A DNA stretch of 37,683 nt, taken from Deltaproteobacteria bacterium (lineage in GTDB: Bacteria > Myxococcota_A > Polyangia > Haliangiales > SHYZ01). The notes under the pieces are model-generated. The model searched no databases, was not told the DNA's origin, and was given only the letters and a program-made list of their open reading frames with translations. Made by a program: the position numbers and the translations under genes. The stretch lies in contig JACQUZ010000069.1 of assembly GCA_016210055.1 (NCBI GenBank), positions 1 through 37,683 of the forward strand. Reading direction: 5' to 3'. This document shows, piece after piece, positions 25,608 to 34,538 of the stretch. Each line of letters starts with the position of its first letter. The stretch's first letter is position 1.

Positions 25608-28382
25608 TCAGTTTGACTTCTGGATGCGGTCCTCGAAGTTCTTGATGAGCTTCACCGTCTCGCCGGGCTTCACCTCGACGGTAAGGATTTCCTTGATGTT
25701 GTGCTCGTTGTTGATCAGGGTGACGCGACGGGTACCTACGGGTACCTCGAGGCCGCGCTGGGGAGTGAAGAGGCCCGTGTCGCGACCATCCACGAAGATC
25801 CGGCACGGCGGCTTGGCGCCGATCGCAAGGAAACCCATGTGCTTCCCCTGGGTACCTTCGCTTTCTGTCGCAGGTCTTGGCGTGGTCGTCACGCTCGTGT
25901 TGTTCCGTGCACCAGACGCCGCTTGCTCCCGCGGCTGTGCCTCGCCGGTGCCAGGACTGGCCGGCCTGGGCTGAACAGGCCTGCGAGGTATCGCATCGGT
26001 GGTCGGCAAAGCCCCCGAGGCGGCAACGCGCGCCGCTGGGGCCTTGCTTCTTTCGAGCACCACCGCCACGGTCAAGTTGGGCTCGGTTCCGAACTCGACG
26101 GGCTTGGTCACAGGCACGTACCCCTCTTTTTCGAAAAGAACCTCGTAGCGCTTGCGTGGGTCGAGCTTCAGTGAAGTTGGGGTCGTGCCGAGCGGCTGTT
26201 TCACTCCGTTGATGAGGAGGGTTACAAAGGCCGCTGGAGGCTCGCTTGTGAACAGAGTGAGATTGTCGAGCGGTTCCAAGGACAGAACGAGCTCTTGGTA
26301 CTTGCCCGGTTCCACGACGACTTCCTGAACTTTGGACTTGAAGCCCGGCGGCGGGGCTACCTCGATCGTGTGCGTCCCCGGAGCCACTTGGATACCTATC
26401 GGGGTGAGCGCCTGCTTTCCACCCCCCAATTCCGTCCACGTGCCGTCGAGCTTGACCTTCAGGCCGCTCGGATCGGTTTTGAGGTCAAAACCGGTCTTGG
26501 TTGCTACGACCGGAGGGATCGCCGTCTCTTCACGCCGCGGCGGCGTATTCACCTGAGGGGACGGACTGGGCTTGCGACCCGCTACGAACGCGACTACGGC
26601 GACCGCCGATATCCCTACGATCGCCGCGGCGATGAGCGGCCACCGCCCAACGCCCCTTCGACCCGATTGCCCTGCGTCGGCCAAGTTAGCGGGAACCACG
26701 TTCGCCGTGGGATCCGGCGACTTGCTTGCCGACGCCGACTCGGCTTTGCCTTGAGCTGCCCCGGGCGACACGCCATCGCCTGGCCGGCTGTCGCCAAGCA
26801 TCGCCTCACCCGGAAGAGCCACCAACTTGCTCGGCGTCCCCATCGGCGCCTGGGCCAGACCCGCCATCGCGAGTGGAGGAATAGCCTGCACGCCGTCCCG
26901 CGGCTGGGCGGTGAGTCCCCCAAGCCCACCGAGGCCATGGCCACCCAGGATCGTCTTCTTTGCCGACGGAGCGGGCTGCGCTCCTACGAGCGCTGGAGGG
27001 GTCGCCGCCTCCTCGGGTTCAAGCATCTCTGCCGGGCCCGTGATCGGCTCGGCTTCACTGGTTCCCTGGGCAGCTTGGAACGAGGGCTCAGCTTGGTCTT
27101 GCCCGGGGCTGTCGTAGATCTGAGTCTCGAGCTCCTCGTCGTCCCAGGAGAGATCACCCTTTTGCGGTGCCGCCGTGCCGGATCCCGGCGTCGGCGCATT
27201 GACGGGAGGCGCCGTAACCGCGCGCGAAAGGGGCCGACCGTTGCTCCCGACGTCAGCATGGCGCGGTGCCTCTCCTTGGCCGATGGCCTGGGGCGGTGGC
27301 GGCGGCGGAGCCATGGTCGGCATGGTTTGGGTTGGCCGCCGTGCCCTCTCGGCCTGCCCCGGGCTGCTCGGCGAGCGAATCGGGCTCGTCGGACGAATGT
27401 CGGGCGGCGAAATCTGGCGGTACTGCTCGAGCTTCGCCGTCTCTTCCTCAATCTCCTTGGCGAAGGTCTTCTTCATCCACGAGGCGAGGTCCTTGCGCGA
27501 GTAGAACTCGCCGGCCGTGTAGACAAAGGCCTGGAGCTCGTCATGGAGATCGATGGCGTTTTGGTAGCGATCCTCAACGTCCTTCGCCAGCGCTTTCATG
27601 ACGATGCGCTCGAGCTCGTCGGGAATCTTGCGGTTGTACGTCGATGGAGGGAGAATCTCGACGTTTCTCACCTTCTCGAGGGTGGAGAAGTCGGACTCAC
27701 CGACAAACAGCCGCTCGTTGGTCAGGAGCTCGTAGAGGACAATCCCGGTGGAGAAGATGTCGGACCGCCGGTCGATCGGGAGCCCGCGCACCTGCTCTGG
27801 GGACATGTACGCGAATTTCCCCTTGAGGATGCCGGCCTGCGTCTTGCCCATCTTTCCGGCAGCCTTGGCGATGCCGAAGTCGATGAGCTTCACCTCGCCT
27901 TCGAAGCTCACGAGCACGTTCTGCGGCGACACGTCGCGGTGGACGAGGTTCATCTCTCGCCCCTGCGCGTCCCGCTTGTTGTGGGCGTAATCCAGCCCCT
28001 CGCAGATCTTCATCACGACGAAGCACGCTTGCGAGATCGGCGTGGGCTCACCCTTGGCACGACAGCGCTCGAAAATGAGGCGCAGGTCACGGCCAAAGAG
28101 ATGCTCCATGGCAATGAAGTAGGAGCCATCGACCACGCCGAGGTCGAAAATCTGGGCGATGTTGGCGTGGTTCAGCTGGACGGCAATTTTGGCCTCGTCG
28201 ATGAACATCGTGATGAACTCTTGGTCCTCAGCAATGTTCGGGAGAATCCGTTTTACCGCCAGGAGACGCTCAAAACCCTCGACGCCATAGGCCTTGGCGC
28301 GGAATACCTCGGCCATCCCCCCTACGTTCATGCGCTCGAGCAAGAAATACTTGCCGAAAGGGATCGGCTTTTTCACCGGCAA
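25608..28382 (-). CDS. Membrane Ser/Thr protein kinase with three PEGA-type domains
   Basis: The 924-residue product has a kinase domain at ~9-275. Motifs are MNVGGMAEVF (modified Gly loop), AVKRIL Lys, LVHRDVSPQNVLV catalytic loop, LIDFGIAK (DFG) and YMSPEQVRG (APE-like). The residues needed for catalysis are all there. A Pro/Ser/Gln-rich linker (~310-570) leads to one membrane helix (~577-600; LIAAAIVGISAVAVVAFVAG). Three PEGA-like domains follow (~627-700, ~700-775, ~855-915), which are thought to face the periplasm or bind surface ligands. The TTG at 28382 has GAGG only 2 bp away; the GTG at 28376 (MKKPIPFGKY) has better spacing and may be the true start. It is first in the minus-strand run with the amidohydrolase, ligase, phosphatase and transferase genes, so may sense envelope state for that pathway. 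Confidence 0.92.
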   Translation of the reverse strand: MPVKKPIPFGKYFLLERMNVGGMAEVFRAKAYGVEGFERLLAVKRILPNIAEDQEFITMFIDEAKIAVQLNHANIAQIFDLGVVDGSYFIAMEHLFGRDLRLIFERCRAKGEPTPISQACFVVMKICEGLDYAHNKRDAQGREMNLVHRDVSPQNVLVSFEGEVKLIDFGIAKAAGKMGKTQAGILKGKFAYMSPEQVRGLPIDRRSDIFSTGIVLYELLTNERLFVGESDFSTLEKVRNVEILPPSTYNRKIPDELERIVMKALAKDVEDRYQNAIDLHDELQAFVYTAGEFYSRKDLASWMKKTFAKEIEEETAKLEQYRQISPPDIRPTSPIRSPSSPGQAERARRPTQTMPTMAPPPPPPQAIGQGEAPRHADVGSNGRPLSRAVTAPPVNAPTPGSGTAAPQKGDLSWDDEELETQIYDSPGQDQAEPSFQAAQGTSEAEPITGPAEMLEPEEAATPPALVGAQPAPSAKKTILGGHGLGGLGGLTAQPRDGVQAIPPLAMAGLAQAPMGTPSKLVALPGEAMLGDSRPGDGVSPGAAQGKAESASASKSPDPTANVVPANLADAGQSGRRGVGRWPLIAAAIVGISAVAVVAFVAGRKPSPSPQVNTPPRREETAIPPVVATKTGFDLKTDPSGLKVKLDGTWTELGGGKQALTPIGIQVAPGTHTIEVAPPPGFKSKVQEVVVEPGKYQELVLSLEPLDNLTLFTSEPPAAFVTLLINGVKQPLGTTPTSLKLDPRKRYEVLFEKEGYVPVTKPVEFGTEPNLTVAVVLERSKAPAARVAASGALPTTDAIPRRPVQPRPASPGTGEAQPREQAASGARNNTSVTTTPRPATESEGTQGKHMGFLAIGAKPPCRIFVDGRDTGLFTPQRGLEVPVGTRRVTLINNEHNIKEILTVEVKPGETVKLIKNFEDRIQKSN

Positions 28383-28426
28383 GGCCTCACGACGGTGCGA
28401 TGATGCACCTGTTAAAATGAGGATTT

Positions 28427-28453
28427 AGTATAGCATTTCGCTATCTTGGTCAA
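28427..28453 (-). promoter_or_regulatory. Candidate promoter of the kinase-led operon
   Basis: On the minus strand, TTGACC (28448-28453) and TATACT (28427-28432) stand 15 bp apart, shorter than optimal. They sit in an AT-rich patch in the 110-bp gap before the kinase start. A short ATAGC/GCTAT inverted repeat lies in the spacer. Confidence 0.4.
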
Positions 28454-28492
28454 CAGGCTTGCGCTTTCCATCCGGGCGCCTACCCTGGACGC

Positions 28493-28768
28493 ATGACTAG
28501 CGTGCACAGCGAAGGTGACTTTGTCGAGATCTATCGCACCGATTCACCCGCCGAGGCTTACCGCATTCGCGACGTCGTGCTTATTCCCCAGGGGATTACC
28601 GCCGTCGTGCATGACCGAATGGACCATGCCTTTCCAGCACCATCCGCCCAGCCGGGAGTAGTTAGCGTGGCCGTGCCAATGTCGCAGCGGGATCGGGCGG
28701 TGTCTCTGATTGAGGAGTACGAGGAGGCCGCTTCTGAATCGCCGGAAAAGGGACCGTTTCGATCTTGA
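28493..28768 (+). CDS. Small DUF2007-like protein
   Basis: The 91-residue product reads VEIYRTDSPAEAYRIRDVVLIPQGITAVVHD, then VAVPMSQRDRAVSLIEEYEEAA in outline. This is the compact fold of DUF2007 (putative signal-transducing protein: a beta-alpha-beta unit beginning with a 'membrane/ligand avoiding' YRT strand and a final helix). No catalytic residues are visible. It is divergent from the kinase operon (28382) and converges with the cyclophilin gene with an 8-bp gap. A role in regulating a neighbour is possible but unshown. Confidence 0.75.
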   Translation: MTSVHSEGDFVEIYRTDSPAEAYRIRDVVLIPQGITAVVHDRMDHAFPAPSAQPGVVSVAVPMSQRDRAVSLIEEYEEAASESPEKGPFRS

Positions 28769-28776
28769 ATGAACGC

Positions 28777-29253
28777 TCAGCGATCCTCAATCCAGACGCG
28801 GTTCATTCGGTCCCCGGCCCGGATAGCGTCCACGACTTCGATGCCCTTTACGACCTTTCCGAAGACGGTGTGCTTGCCGTCGAGGTGGAGCTGTGGTGAA
28901 TGGCAGATAAAGAACTGGGACCCCCCGGTGTCCTTCCCCGCGTGTGCCATGGAAAGGGAACCGCGCTGGTGCTTGTGGGGATTCCCCGCGGTCTCGCACT
29001 TGATGTGGTAGCCGGGGCCACCAGTTCCTGTTCCTTGCGGGCAGCCGCCCTGAATCACGAAGTTCGCGATGACCCGGTGGAAGGAGAGGCCATCGTAGAA
29101 CGGGCGCTTGACCTTCCCCGCCTTGGGGTCGATCCACTCCTTGGCACCCGAGGCCAGTCCCGCGAAGTTCTCCACGGTCATCGGGGCTTCTTTCTCGAAC
29201 AGCTCCGCGACGATTTCCCCCTTATCGGTCTCAAAGTGCACGAACTTGGACAT
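28777..29253 (-). CDS. Peptidyl-prolyl cis-trans isomerase, cyclophilin type
   Basis: The 158-residue product has a strong AAAAGGAGA site before the ATG. It shows the cyclophilin catalytic core: [19 protein letters not shown] with the Arg of [22 protein letters not shown] and [13 protein letters not shown]. No signal peptide, so the enzyme is cytosolic. Trp in the WD motif of human CypA is replaced, as in many bacterial forms (HLDGKHT). It lies 18 bp after the ABC permease gene, so probably co-transcribed with that pair. Function is protein folding; no specific client can be named. Confidence 0.95.
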   Translation of the reverse strand: MSKFVHFETDKGEIVAELFEKEAPMTVENFAGLASGAKEWIDPKAGKVKRPFYDGLSFHRVIANFVIQGGCPQGTGTGGPGYHIKCETAGNPHKHQRGSLSMAHAGKDTGGSQFFICHSPQLHLDGKHTVFGKVVKGIEVVDAIRAGDRMNRVWIEDR

Positions 29254-29271
29254 GTGGTCTCCTTTTCTTGA

Positions 29272-30651
29272 CTAGGCGGTGAGCGCCTGGGCAGGCTGCA
29301 TTCGTGCCGCGCGCTGGGCCGGCAGGAGCGCCCCGAGCAGGCAGAAGACAATCGAGAATGCAAGGGCACAAAGAAGAAGCCCAGGTGTGAACTCAAAAAA
29401 CGTGGTGGGCTTGAACGGGAAATCAGGCAAGAAGCGCGCGGACAGGTAATCGACGGTCGTCGCCGCGCCGACTCCGGCCACGACACCCATCACACCGCTC
29501 GCGAGGCCCATCACCCCAGCCTCGCACAAGATGATCGCTTGCACGTCACGCTGGGACGCGCCTACCGCACGCAGGATTCCTATTTCGCGTCGACGCTCGG
29601 TGATGAGCATGAAGAACGCGTGGGCGATGTTCGTGGCAGACAGGGCAACGATCACGAGCGAAATCACGAGAAACAGGAGGGTCACGATCGTGATCACGAG
29701 TGAGAACTGCTCCGCGTACGACTCCTCAGTCTCGTAACCTTCCTTTCGTATCCACGAGACCAGCGTCGCGACTTCGTCCTTGTCCTTGACGTCTACGATC
29801 ACCGACGAGTACTCGCTTGCCGCGGCTTCTCCCGCGTACGCGGCGTTCCACCTGCGAACGTAGCCCATGGGTACGGTAATGCCTATGGGCATCGCCTTGT
29901 CGCTGATCCCTACGAGCATGCCCTCAACATGCTCAGGCCCGGCCCGAAGGTTGCTCGTGCTCCCTCGGATGACCGACTCGCCGAGAGCAATGGTGAACCG
30001 AAGGGAGCGAAAGCGGCTTCGGAGAAGCGTCTCCTGTGCGGTCCCGAAGCGTGGCATCCCGTGCGCCGGGGCAAAGGACGAGTTGTAGATCTCCATGAGC
30101 TTGCGTGAGACCAGGACCGGGACGCGGTGGTGGCACTTTCGGTCCCACCCACAGTAGTAGTCTGAAGGGCAGGCATTGTCGGGCTCGGGGCCGCAGCCCG
30201 CGAGCTTCCCCTTTTCAGCCTCTTCCCAGTCCTTGAAGAACTCGTGCCCAGGGTCGCCCTGGACGAGGATCGGATCGATTCCGTCACAGAAGCCGCCCAC
30301 CTCGAAGCGCACGTCGTTCCCGAGGAGGCGGCCCCACCCCATGGCGGGAAAGGCCATTTTCATTTTCGGAAACGCCTGGGCGACCTCGGGGCGGGCGACG
30401 ATTCGCGCCACGAGCGGCTCTCCGAGGGGAATCTTGGCACCGGTCAGGGTAGTCTTGGGGGCGATTACCTCGACACGGCGGATGGGAAAAATGTCGCCGA
30501 GCACGACCCGCCTGACGCCGCCGGAAAGCCCAAGGAAAAAGACGAAGGCCGAGATCCCCAGGACAATCCCCAGGGCAGAGAGGAGGAAGTGCCTGAGGTT
30601 TCGTCTGAAGTTTTGGCGAACGATGTGCGTGAGGGGGCGCAAGGACATCAT
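29272..30651 (-). CDS. ABC transporter permease, MacB/FtsX type
   Basis: The 459-residue product has an N-terminal membrane helix (about 22-45; LLSALGIVLGISAFVFFLGL), a ~250-residue periplasmic region, and three C-terminal helices (about 310-440) with ERRREIGILRAVGAS before helix 3. This is the FtsX-like permease layout used by MacB, LolC/E and FtsX. The periplasmic region includes an unusual Cys-rich stretch (about 150-172; GCGPEPDNACPSDYYCG...KC, five Cys). ATG overlaps the stop of the ATPase gene. The pair probably mechanically extrudes lipoproteins, peptides or other envelope cargo; no substrate is visible. Confidence 0.93.
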   Translation of the reverse strand: MMSLRPLTHIVRQNFRRNLRHFLLSALGIVLGISAFVFFLGLSGGVRRVVLGDIFPIRRVEVIAPKTTLTGAKIPLGEPLVARIVARPEVAQAFPKMKMAFPAMGWGRLLGNDVRFEVGGFCDGIDPILVQGDPGHEFFKDWEEAEKGKLAGCGPEPDNACPSDYYCGWDRKCHHRVPVLVSRKLMEIYNSSFAPAHGMPRFGTAQETLLRSRFRSLRFTIALGESVIRGSTSNLRAGPEHVEGMLVGISDKAMPIGITVPMGYVRRWNAAYAGEAAASEYSSVIVDVKDKDEVATLVSWIRKEGYETEESYAEQFSLVITIVTLLFLVISLVIVALSATNIAHAFFMLITERRREIGILRAVGASQRDVQAIILCEAGVMGLASGVMGVVAGVGAATTVDYLSARFLPDFPFKPTTFFEFTPGLLLCALAFSIVFCLLGALLPAQRAARMQPAQALTA

Positions 30652-31412
30652 GGGGCCAGGCTCTCCTGCTGGCGGGCCTCGTGGTCTACGACTTGACCGT
30701 CGATCATGCGCATCACGCGCCCTGCAGCACGCGAAACCCGCTCCTCGTGGGTCACGATGACGAGGGTGGTCCCTTCCTCGCGGTTGAGCTTTTGAAAAAA
30801 GCGGATCACGTCATTGCCGGTCTCGCTGTCTAGGTTTCCGGTCGGCTCATCACAGAGCAAGATGGCAGGCCGATGGTAGAGTGCCCGCGCGATCGCCACG
30901 CGCTGCTTCTGGCCACCTGACAGCGCTGTCGGACGGCGCGTGGCGTGATCAAGAAGGCCAACCCGATCGAGCGCGAGGAGTGCCCGTTCCTCGGATGGCT
31001 CTCCTTTGCCGAAAAACCCAGGCAGCGCCACGTTCTCGACTACGGTCAAGTGATCGAGCAGGTGGAACGACTGAAAAACAAACCCGATGCGTTGGTTGCG
31101 CAGGCGGGCGAGCGCCGAGTCGTCCAGCGATCCGTGGGCACGCCCGTCCACGGTTACCGTGCCACTGTCCGGTCGGTCCAGGCCCCCCATCACGTGGAGG
31201 AGGGTTGACTTGCCACAGCCCGACTGGCCGACAAGCGCGATCATCTCGCCGGGCATGATGGCAAGGGAAATGCCGCGCAGGACTTCCTGGCGGGCTTTCC
31301 CCTGCCCATAGGCCTTTCGGACATCTTCGAGTTGAATGATCGGTTTCGGGGAGTCCACGGGCCCGCGCACTTTAGCGCACCTTTCATCGGTAGTCGAAGC
31401 GCTTGCCGGCAT
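30648..31412 (-). CDS. ABC transporter ATP-binding protein, LolD/MacB type
   Basis: The product is 254 residues from the ATG at 31412. Walker A is GQSGCGKS, Q-loop region FVFQSFHLLDHLTV, signature LSGGQKQR, Walker B LLCDEPTG, with D-loop NLDS and switch His in VTHEE. All are intact, so the ATPase should be active. LDHLTVVENVALP is typical of the LolD/MacB subgroup. The ATG has no ribosome-binding site. GTG at 31370 has AAAGG about nine bases before it and would give a 240-residue protein starting MRGPVDSPKP, so it is a good alternative. Overlap with the permease gene by 4 bp. Confidence 0.95.
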   Translation of the reverse strand: MPASASTTDERCAKVRGPVDSPKPIIQLEDVRKAYGQGKARQEVLRGISLAIMPGEMIALVGQSGCGKSTLLHVMGGLDRPDSGTVTVDGRAHGSLDDSALARLRNQRIGFVFQSFHLLDHLTVVENVALPGFFGKGEPSEERALLALDRVGLLDHATRRPTALSGGQKQRVAIARALYHRPAILLCDEPTGNLDSETGNDVIRFFQKLNREEGTTLVIVTHEERVSRAAGRVMRMIDGQVVDHEARQQESLAP

Positions 31413-31442
31413 GAAATGCCTAGAATGCCGGATTTCCGCACT

Positions 31443-31793
31443 TCATAGGCGCCGCAGGCGCGACAAGACGAATGGGTCGTCCTCAACCAGTCGCTGAAAC
31501 TCAGCGCGCAGGGCAGCTCGGACCTGCTCCGGGAGGGCCAACAAGTGCCCGCTCGAGACGACAACGTCCACCAGGCAGCTCGCGACCGCAGGCGGTGATA
31601 CGCACCCCTTGCGGAGTTCGGCCGCAAGGCCAGCCACGGAATCCGTGGCACTCGTTCCAGGAGACAAGGCAGGAGGTGTCGTCGCTCGCGCCGGCTCGCT
31701 TGGCGTTCCCACGCCAGCAGCCTCGACCTTGCCTGGCGCTTCGGCCATGGAAACACCTGGCGGATTCACGCCGCCTGTCCCAGTGATCTTCAC
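31443..31793 (-). CDS. Small conserved-type protein of unknown function
   Basis: The 116-residue product starts at GTG with GAGGCGG upstream. The N-terminus (1-~50) is Gly/Pro/Ala/Thr-rich and likely disordered (MKITGTGGVNPPG). The C-terminus (~50-116) is a helical domain with LAAELRKGCVSPPAVASCLVD and LPEQVRAALRAEFQRLVEDDP. The layout of a flexible tail and a short helical domain recalls small partner proteins such as FlgM-type anti-sigma factors and similar myxobacterial hypotheticals, but no motif proves it. It sits between the lipoprotein gene (78 bp upstream) and the ABC ATPase (30 bp or 72 bp downstream). Confidence 0.65.
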   Translation of the reverse strand: MKITGTGGVNPPGVSMAEAPGKVEAAGVGTPSEPARATTPPALSPGTSATDSVAGLAAELRKGCVSPPAVASCLVDVVVSSGHLLALPEQVRAALRAEFQRLVEDDPFVLSRLRRL

Positions 31794-31871
31794 CTAGACC
31801 GCCTCACTTGGCTTGTGATCCACTGCGCCTTGCTTCCTCGTCTCACTTGTCTCCCAACCCATTTGGATTGT

Positions 31872-32516
31872 TTAGTAAGCCTCTCCTCCAACAAACAGCC
31901 TCGCGAGCGCCGCCTTCCTTGGACCGTCGAAGCGTATCGGCCGGCTCTGCTCGGGCGCGAACTCCAAGAATCGGAATGGACGGGCCAGGATCTTGCCGTC
32001 CTTGTCGTAAAACGTCGCGACAATGGTAGCAAGCGCAGGGCGTTCGAGGGTATTTCTGATTCGGCCAGTCACCGCCAAGTGGTCCTCATCTTGCTCGGCC
32101 CGCTGCTCGGTGACTCTGAGGGGCGGCGGGTGCTCCGCCCTTGCAGCGCGCCGGATGTTAAGCCTCGCGTCCACGGCCTGCGGGAGCACCTGGTTGCCGA
32201 CGAGGGCAAAAGTTCGCTTCTCGCCCGTTGGTACATGCATCTCATCGAGCGAAAGCGGGCTTATGTCCCGCCCTTCTGCATCCGTGAGCGCCCCCTCAAT
32301 CGCGATAATCCGGTCAACGTCCGACTTGTTTTCGACATCGACGAGGACATAGGTGGCGTCCTGCGTTTCCCGGACTCCAATCGGGCCCTGCCTGATCGCC
32401 ATGGTCTCCTTCTTGATCACAACACTGCCCGGCGGGGCCTGATCCGAAGGGCCAGTGGCGCGAGACGGAGCACAACCCACGCACGCGATCGCGAGAAGAA
32501 CGAGTCCTCGGCTCAT
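31872..32516 (-). CDS. Lipoprotein with DUF1425/FxLYD-like Ig domains
   Basis: The 214-residue product has a short leader and clear lipobox ACVGC (Cys at 15). Two Ig-like beta domains follow: residues about 50-115 (VLVDVENKSDVDRIIAIEGALTDAEG in outline) and 150-210 (LAVTGRIRNTLERPALATIVATFYDKDG). These are typical of YcfL/DUF1425 or FxLYD families, which are periplasmic or outer-membrane lipoproteins of mostly unknown function. ATG overlaps the previous stop as ATGA, so coupled to the 32513-32788 gene and in turn to the kinases upstream. Confidence 0.85.
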   Translation of the reverse strand: MSRGLVLLAIACVGCAPSRATGPSDQAPPGSVVIKKETMAIRQGPIGVRETQDATYVLVDVENKSDVDRIIAIEGALTDAEGRDISPLSLDEMHVPTGEKRTFALVGNQVLPQAVDARLNIRRAARAEHPPPLRVTEQRAEQDEDHLAVTGRIRNTLERPALATIVATFYDKDGKILARPFRFLEFAPEQSRPIRFDGPRKAALARLFVGGEAY

Positions 32517-32788
32517 GCGGCGACGTTCCGGGGCCTCAAGCGGTCGACCACCTCGCGGGCTTCCGGCGAAAGCTCCAAGTCACCGCTCCCGACGTCGACG
32601 AGGGCCTTCGCCAACGTGACCACCTTTTCCCCGACGGTGCTTCGCTTGTCGATGATCACGCGGTAGGTCCCTTTCACCTTGCAGAGACCTCCACCACCGA
32701 CGGTCTCGGCCAGGGACTCGTAGCTCACCTTGACGCCGAGCTTCACGGCGCAGGCTTCGAGCTCTTCTAGGATTGGCTCCATTTTCAT
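32513..32788 (-). CDS. Small conserved-type protein of unknown function
   Basis: The 91-residue product starts at ATG 32788 (alternative ATG 32782, MEPILEEL). It has LEACAVKLGVKVSYESLAE, then GGGGLCKVKGTYRVIIDKRST and KVVTLAKALVDVGSGDLELSPEAREVVDRL. It is predicted alpha-beta-helical, with a GGLCK.KG..R turn that looks like a binding loop. I recall no named family. It lies 34 bp after the histidine kinase gene and is coupled to the lipoprotein gene. The frame extends back into the kinase gene, which is not real. Confidence 0.7.
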   Translation of the reverse strand: MKMEPILEELEACAVKLGVKVSYESLAETVGGGGLCKVKGTYRVIIDKRSTVGEKVVTLAKALVDVGSGDLELSPEAREVVDRLRPRNVAA

Positions 32789-32822
32789 CGCAGAAGAGCC
32801 TAGCAAGACACCCTGACAGGCA

Positions 32823-34538
32823 CTAGTCCGTCGAAGGAAGAAGAACCGTAAACGTGGCGCCCTGGCCCTGGGCAGAGTCGACCGTGACCGTCCCACCATG
32901 ACGCTCGACGATGCTCTGCACAATGGAAAGACCAAGTCCCGTCCCCTTGCCGTCGGTCTTGGTGGTGAAAAAGGGTTCGAAGATATGGGGAAGATCGTAA
33001 GGACGAATGCCCGCGCCGTTGTCGATCACCCGGACCGCCGCATGATGTTCCGTCGGACAGAAAGTGACGATCGCCACGTGCCCGCCGGCAGGAGGGATCG
33101 CGTCCACCGCGTTCGTGATGAGGTTGATGATCACTTGCTGAAGCTGCCCGCGCACGCCGAAAAGGGGCGGGATATCCGCCTCGAGCTCGCACTTCACCTC
33201 GAGGTCCGGACGCCTGCCGAGCACGTGCTCGCAAAAAGACAGGGATTGCCGTACCACGTCGTTGAGTGAGATCCGCTCGAGCTGCTGTCCAGTGGGTCGG
33301 GCGTACTCCACCAAGTCCCGGGAGAAGTTCAGGATTCGCTCGGCCCCCTCGAGGATCCGCCGCAAGCGGTCCCGGTCCGTGGGATCCATGGGTACGTTGC
33401 GCTCCGCCTTCTTGAGCAGGAAGTCGGCGTAAGCAATGATCGACGTCAGCGGGTTGTTCAGCTCGTGCACCACTCCAGCGGCGAGCTGGCCCAAGGTAGC
33501 CAACTTCTCCGCCTGAATCACCTGACGCTCCAGGGATGCAAGCCGAGTGACATCTTGGCCGACGCACACCACGGCCGGTACGACCCTGTCGCTTCCGATG
33601 GGCGCCACGTTCCACACCGTTCGGACCACTTGACCATCCCGGGTTTTGAGCGACAGCTCGACCGGCTCGGTGTCCTGGCCCGAGAGCGCGAGCGCGATGG
33701 CGGCGGAGAGCTTGGACAGCGCTCTTGGCGGCAGCCACTCGCGCAAGTCGCGGCCCATGACTTCGCAAGAGGCAAAACCGGACAGGCGTGACACCGCCCG
33801 GTTGAACACGTTCACGCGCCATGATCGATCAATGCCCACGATGAGGGCATCCGCATGCTCGATGAGCTTGCCAAGAAAATCCCGGAGCAACGCCGCCTCA
33901 CCGTGGAGGCGGACGTTGCGAAGGGCCACCGACAAGTGGTTGGCGATGGGGATGAGGAGGGACTCGTCGTCGTGGGGCGCGCAGGCCCCGGGTGGGTAGC
34001 CAAAGTCGACGCTTCCATAGAGGTCGCCCCCGGCGACGAGGGGAATCGAGAAGCCACCGCCAGCCTCCTCGAAGACCGTGACGACGGCGTTCGTTACCCG
34101 AACCCGCCCCGAGATAACGACTTCTTGAGAGAGCTTCGTCTTCTTCACCGACGACGGCTTGACCACGAGAGGTCCCTCTTCTACCCCCTTGCACAGGCGT
34201 GCGCCGTTCGAGATAGCGACCTGCCAGTGGTTGGATTCAGGGCCGATCAAGCGAATGGCTACTTTCCGCCCGGGAAACATGTCCACCAGGGCCCGGAGGA
34301 AGTGCTCGGCGAGCTCTTTTTCACCCATCCCCAGGTGGATGTCCCGTCCGAGCGCCAGCACTCGCTCCAGGAGCTCCGTCGGAGTGGGTTTCACGAGCAT
34401 CGGGGGGCGAATCTTTCGCCGCGACCCGCTCGCAGAATTGCCCTCGGGAATGGGAGTGGGAACCGCTTCTTCCAGGGAACGCGACAGGTGCCCGTCGGTG
34501 GCCTTTCCGCGCAAGGCCCCTGGCCCGTCGTTTTTCAT
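32823..34538 (-). CDS. Hybrid-free sensor histidine kinase: GAF, PAS, HisKA, HATPase
   Basis: The 571-residue product starts at ATG 34538, which overlaps the upstream kinase stop by 4 bp. A TTG at 34559 is longer but has no support. Domains: GAF ~55-200, PAS ~205-320 (ALIVGIDRSWRVNVFNRAVSRLSGF), HisKA ~335-400 with the phospho-acceptor in VVHELNNPLTSIIAYADFL, and HATPase ~445-565. The HATPase has N-box INLITNAVDAIP, G1 VIDNGAGIRP, F-box FEPFFTTK and G2 GTGLGLSIV. It has no membrane helix, so it is cytosolic. No response regulator is adjacent. It is complete and can phosphorylate itself, and may also act with the incomplete upstream kinase. Confidence 0.93.
   Translation of the reverse strand: MKNDGPGALRGKATDGHLSRSLEEAVPTPIPEGNSASGSRRKIRPPMLVKPTPTELLERVLALGRDIHLGMGEKELAEHFLRALVDMFPGRKVAIRLIGPESNHWQVAISNGARLCKGVEEGPLVVKPSSVKKTKLSQEVVISGRVRVTNAVVTVFEEAGGGFSIPLVAGGDLYGSVDFGYPPGACAPHDDESLLIPIANHLSVALRNVRLHGEAALLRDFLGKLIEHADALIVGIDRSWRVNVFNRAVSRLSGFASCEVMGRDLREWLPPRALSKLSAAIALALSGQDTEPVELSLKTRDGQVVRTVWNVAPIGSDRVVPAVVCVGQDVTRLASLERQVIQAEKLATLGQLAAGVVHELNNPLTSIIAYADFLLKKAERNVPMDPTDRDRLRRILEGAERILNFSRDLVEYARPTGQQLERISLNDVVRQSLSFCEHVLGRRPDLEVKCELEADIPPLFGVRGQLQQVIINLITNAVDAIPPAGGHVAIVTFCPTEHHAAVRVIDNGAGIRPYDLPHIFEPFFTTKTDGKGTGLGLSIVQSIVERHGGTVTVDSAQGQGATFTVLLPSTD

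Noticed and set aside
25603..26439. N-terminal extension of the amidohydrolase frame
   Set aside because: It runs out of phase through the kinase gene's PEGA region; the HxH motif begins right after the GTG at 25602.
26295..28403. 702-codon plus-strand frame across the kinase gene
   Set aside because: Opposite strand of a kinase with all catalytic motifs intact; the frame has Arg-rich random composition.
32789..32935. Longer start for the small gene ending at 32513
   Set aside because: The extension lies in the 3' part of the histidine kinase in another frame; ATG 32788 gives a compact protein.
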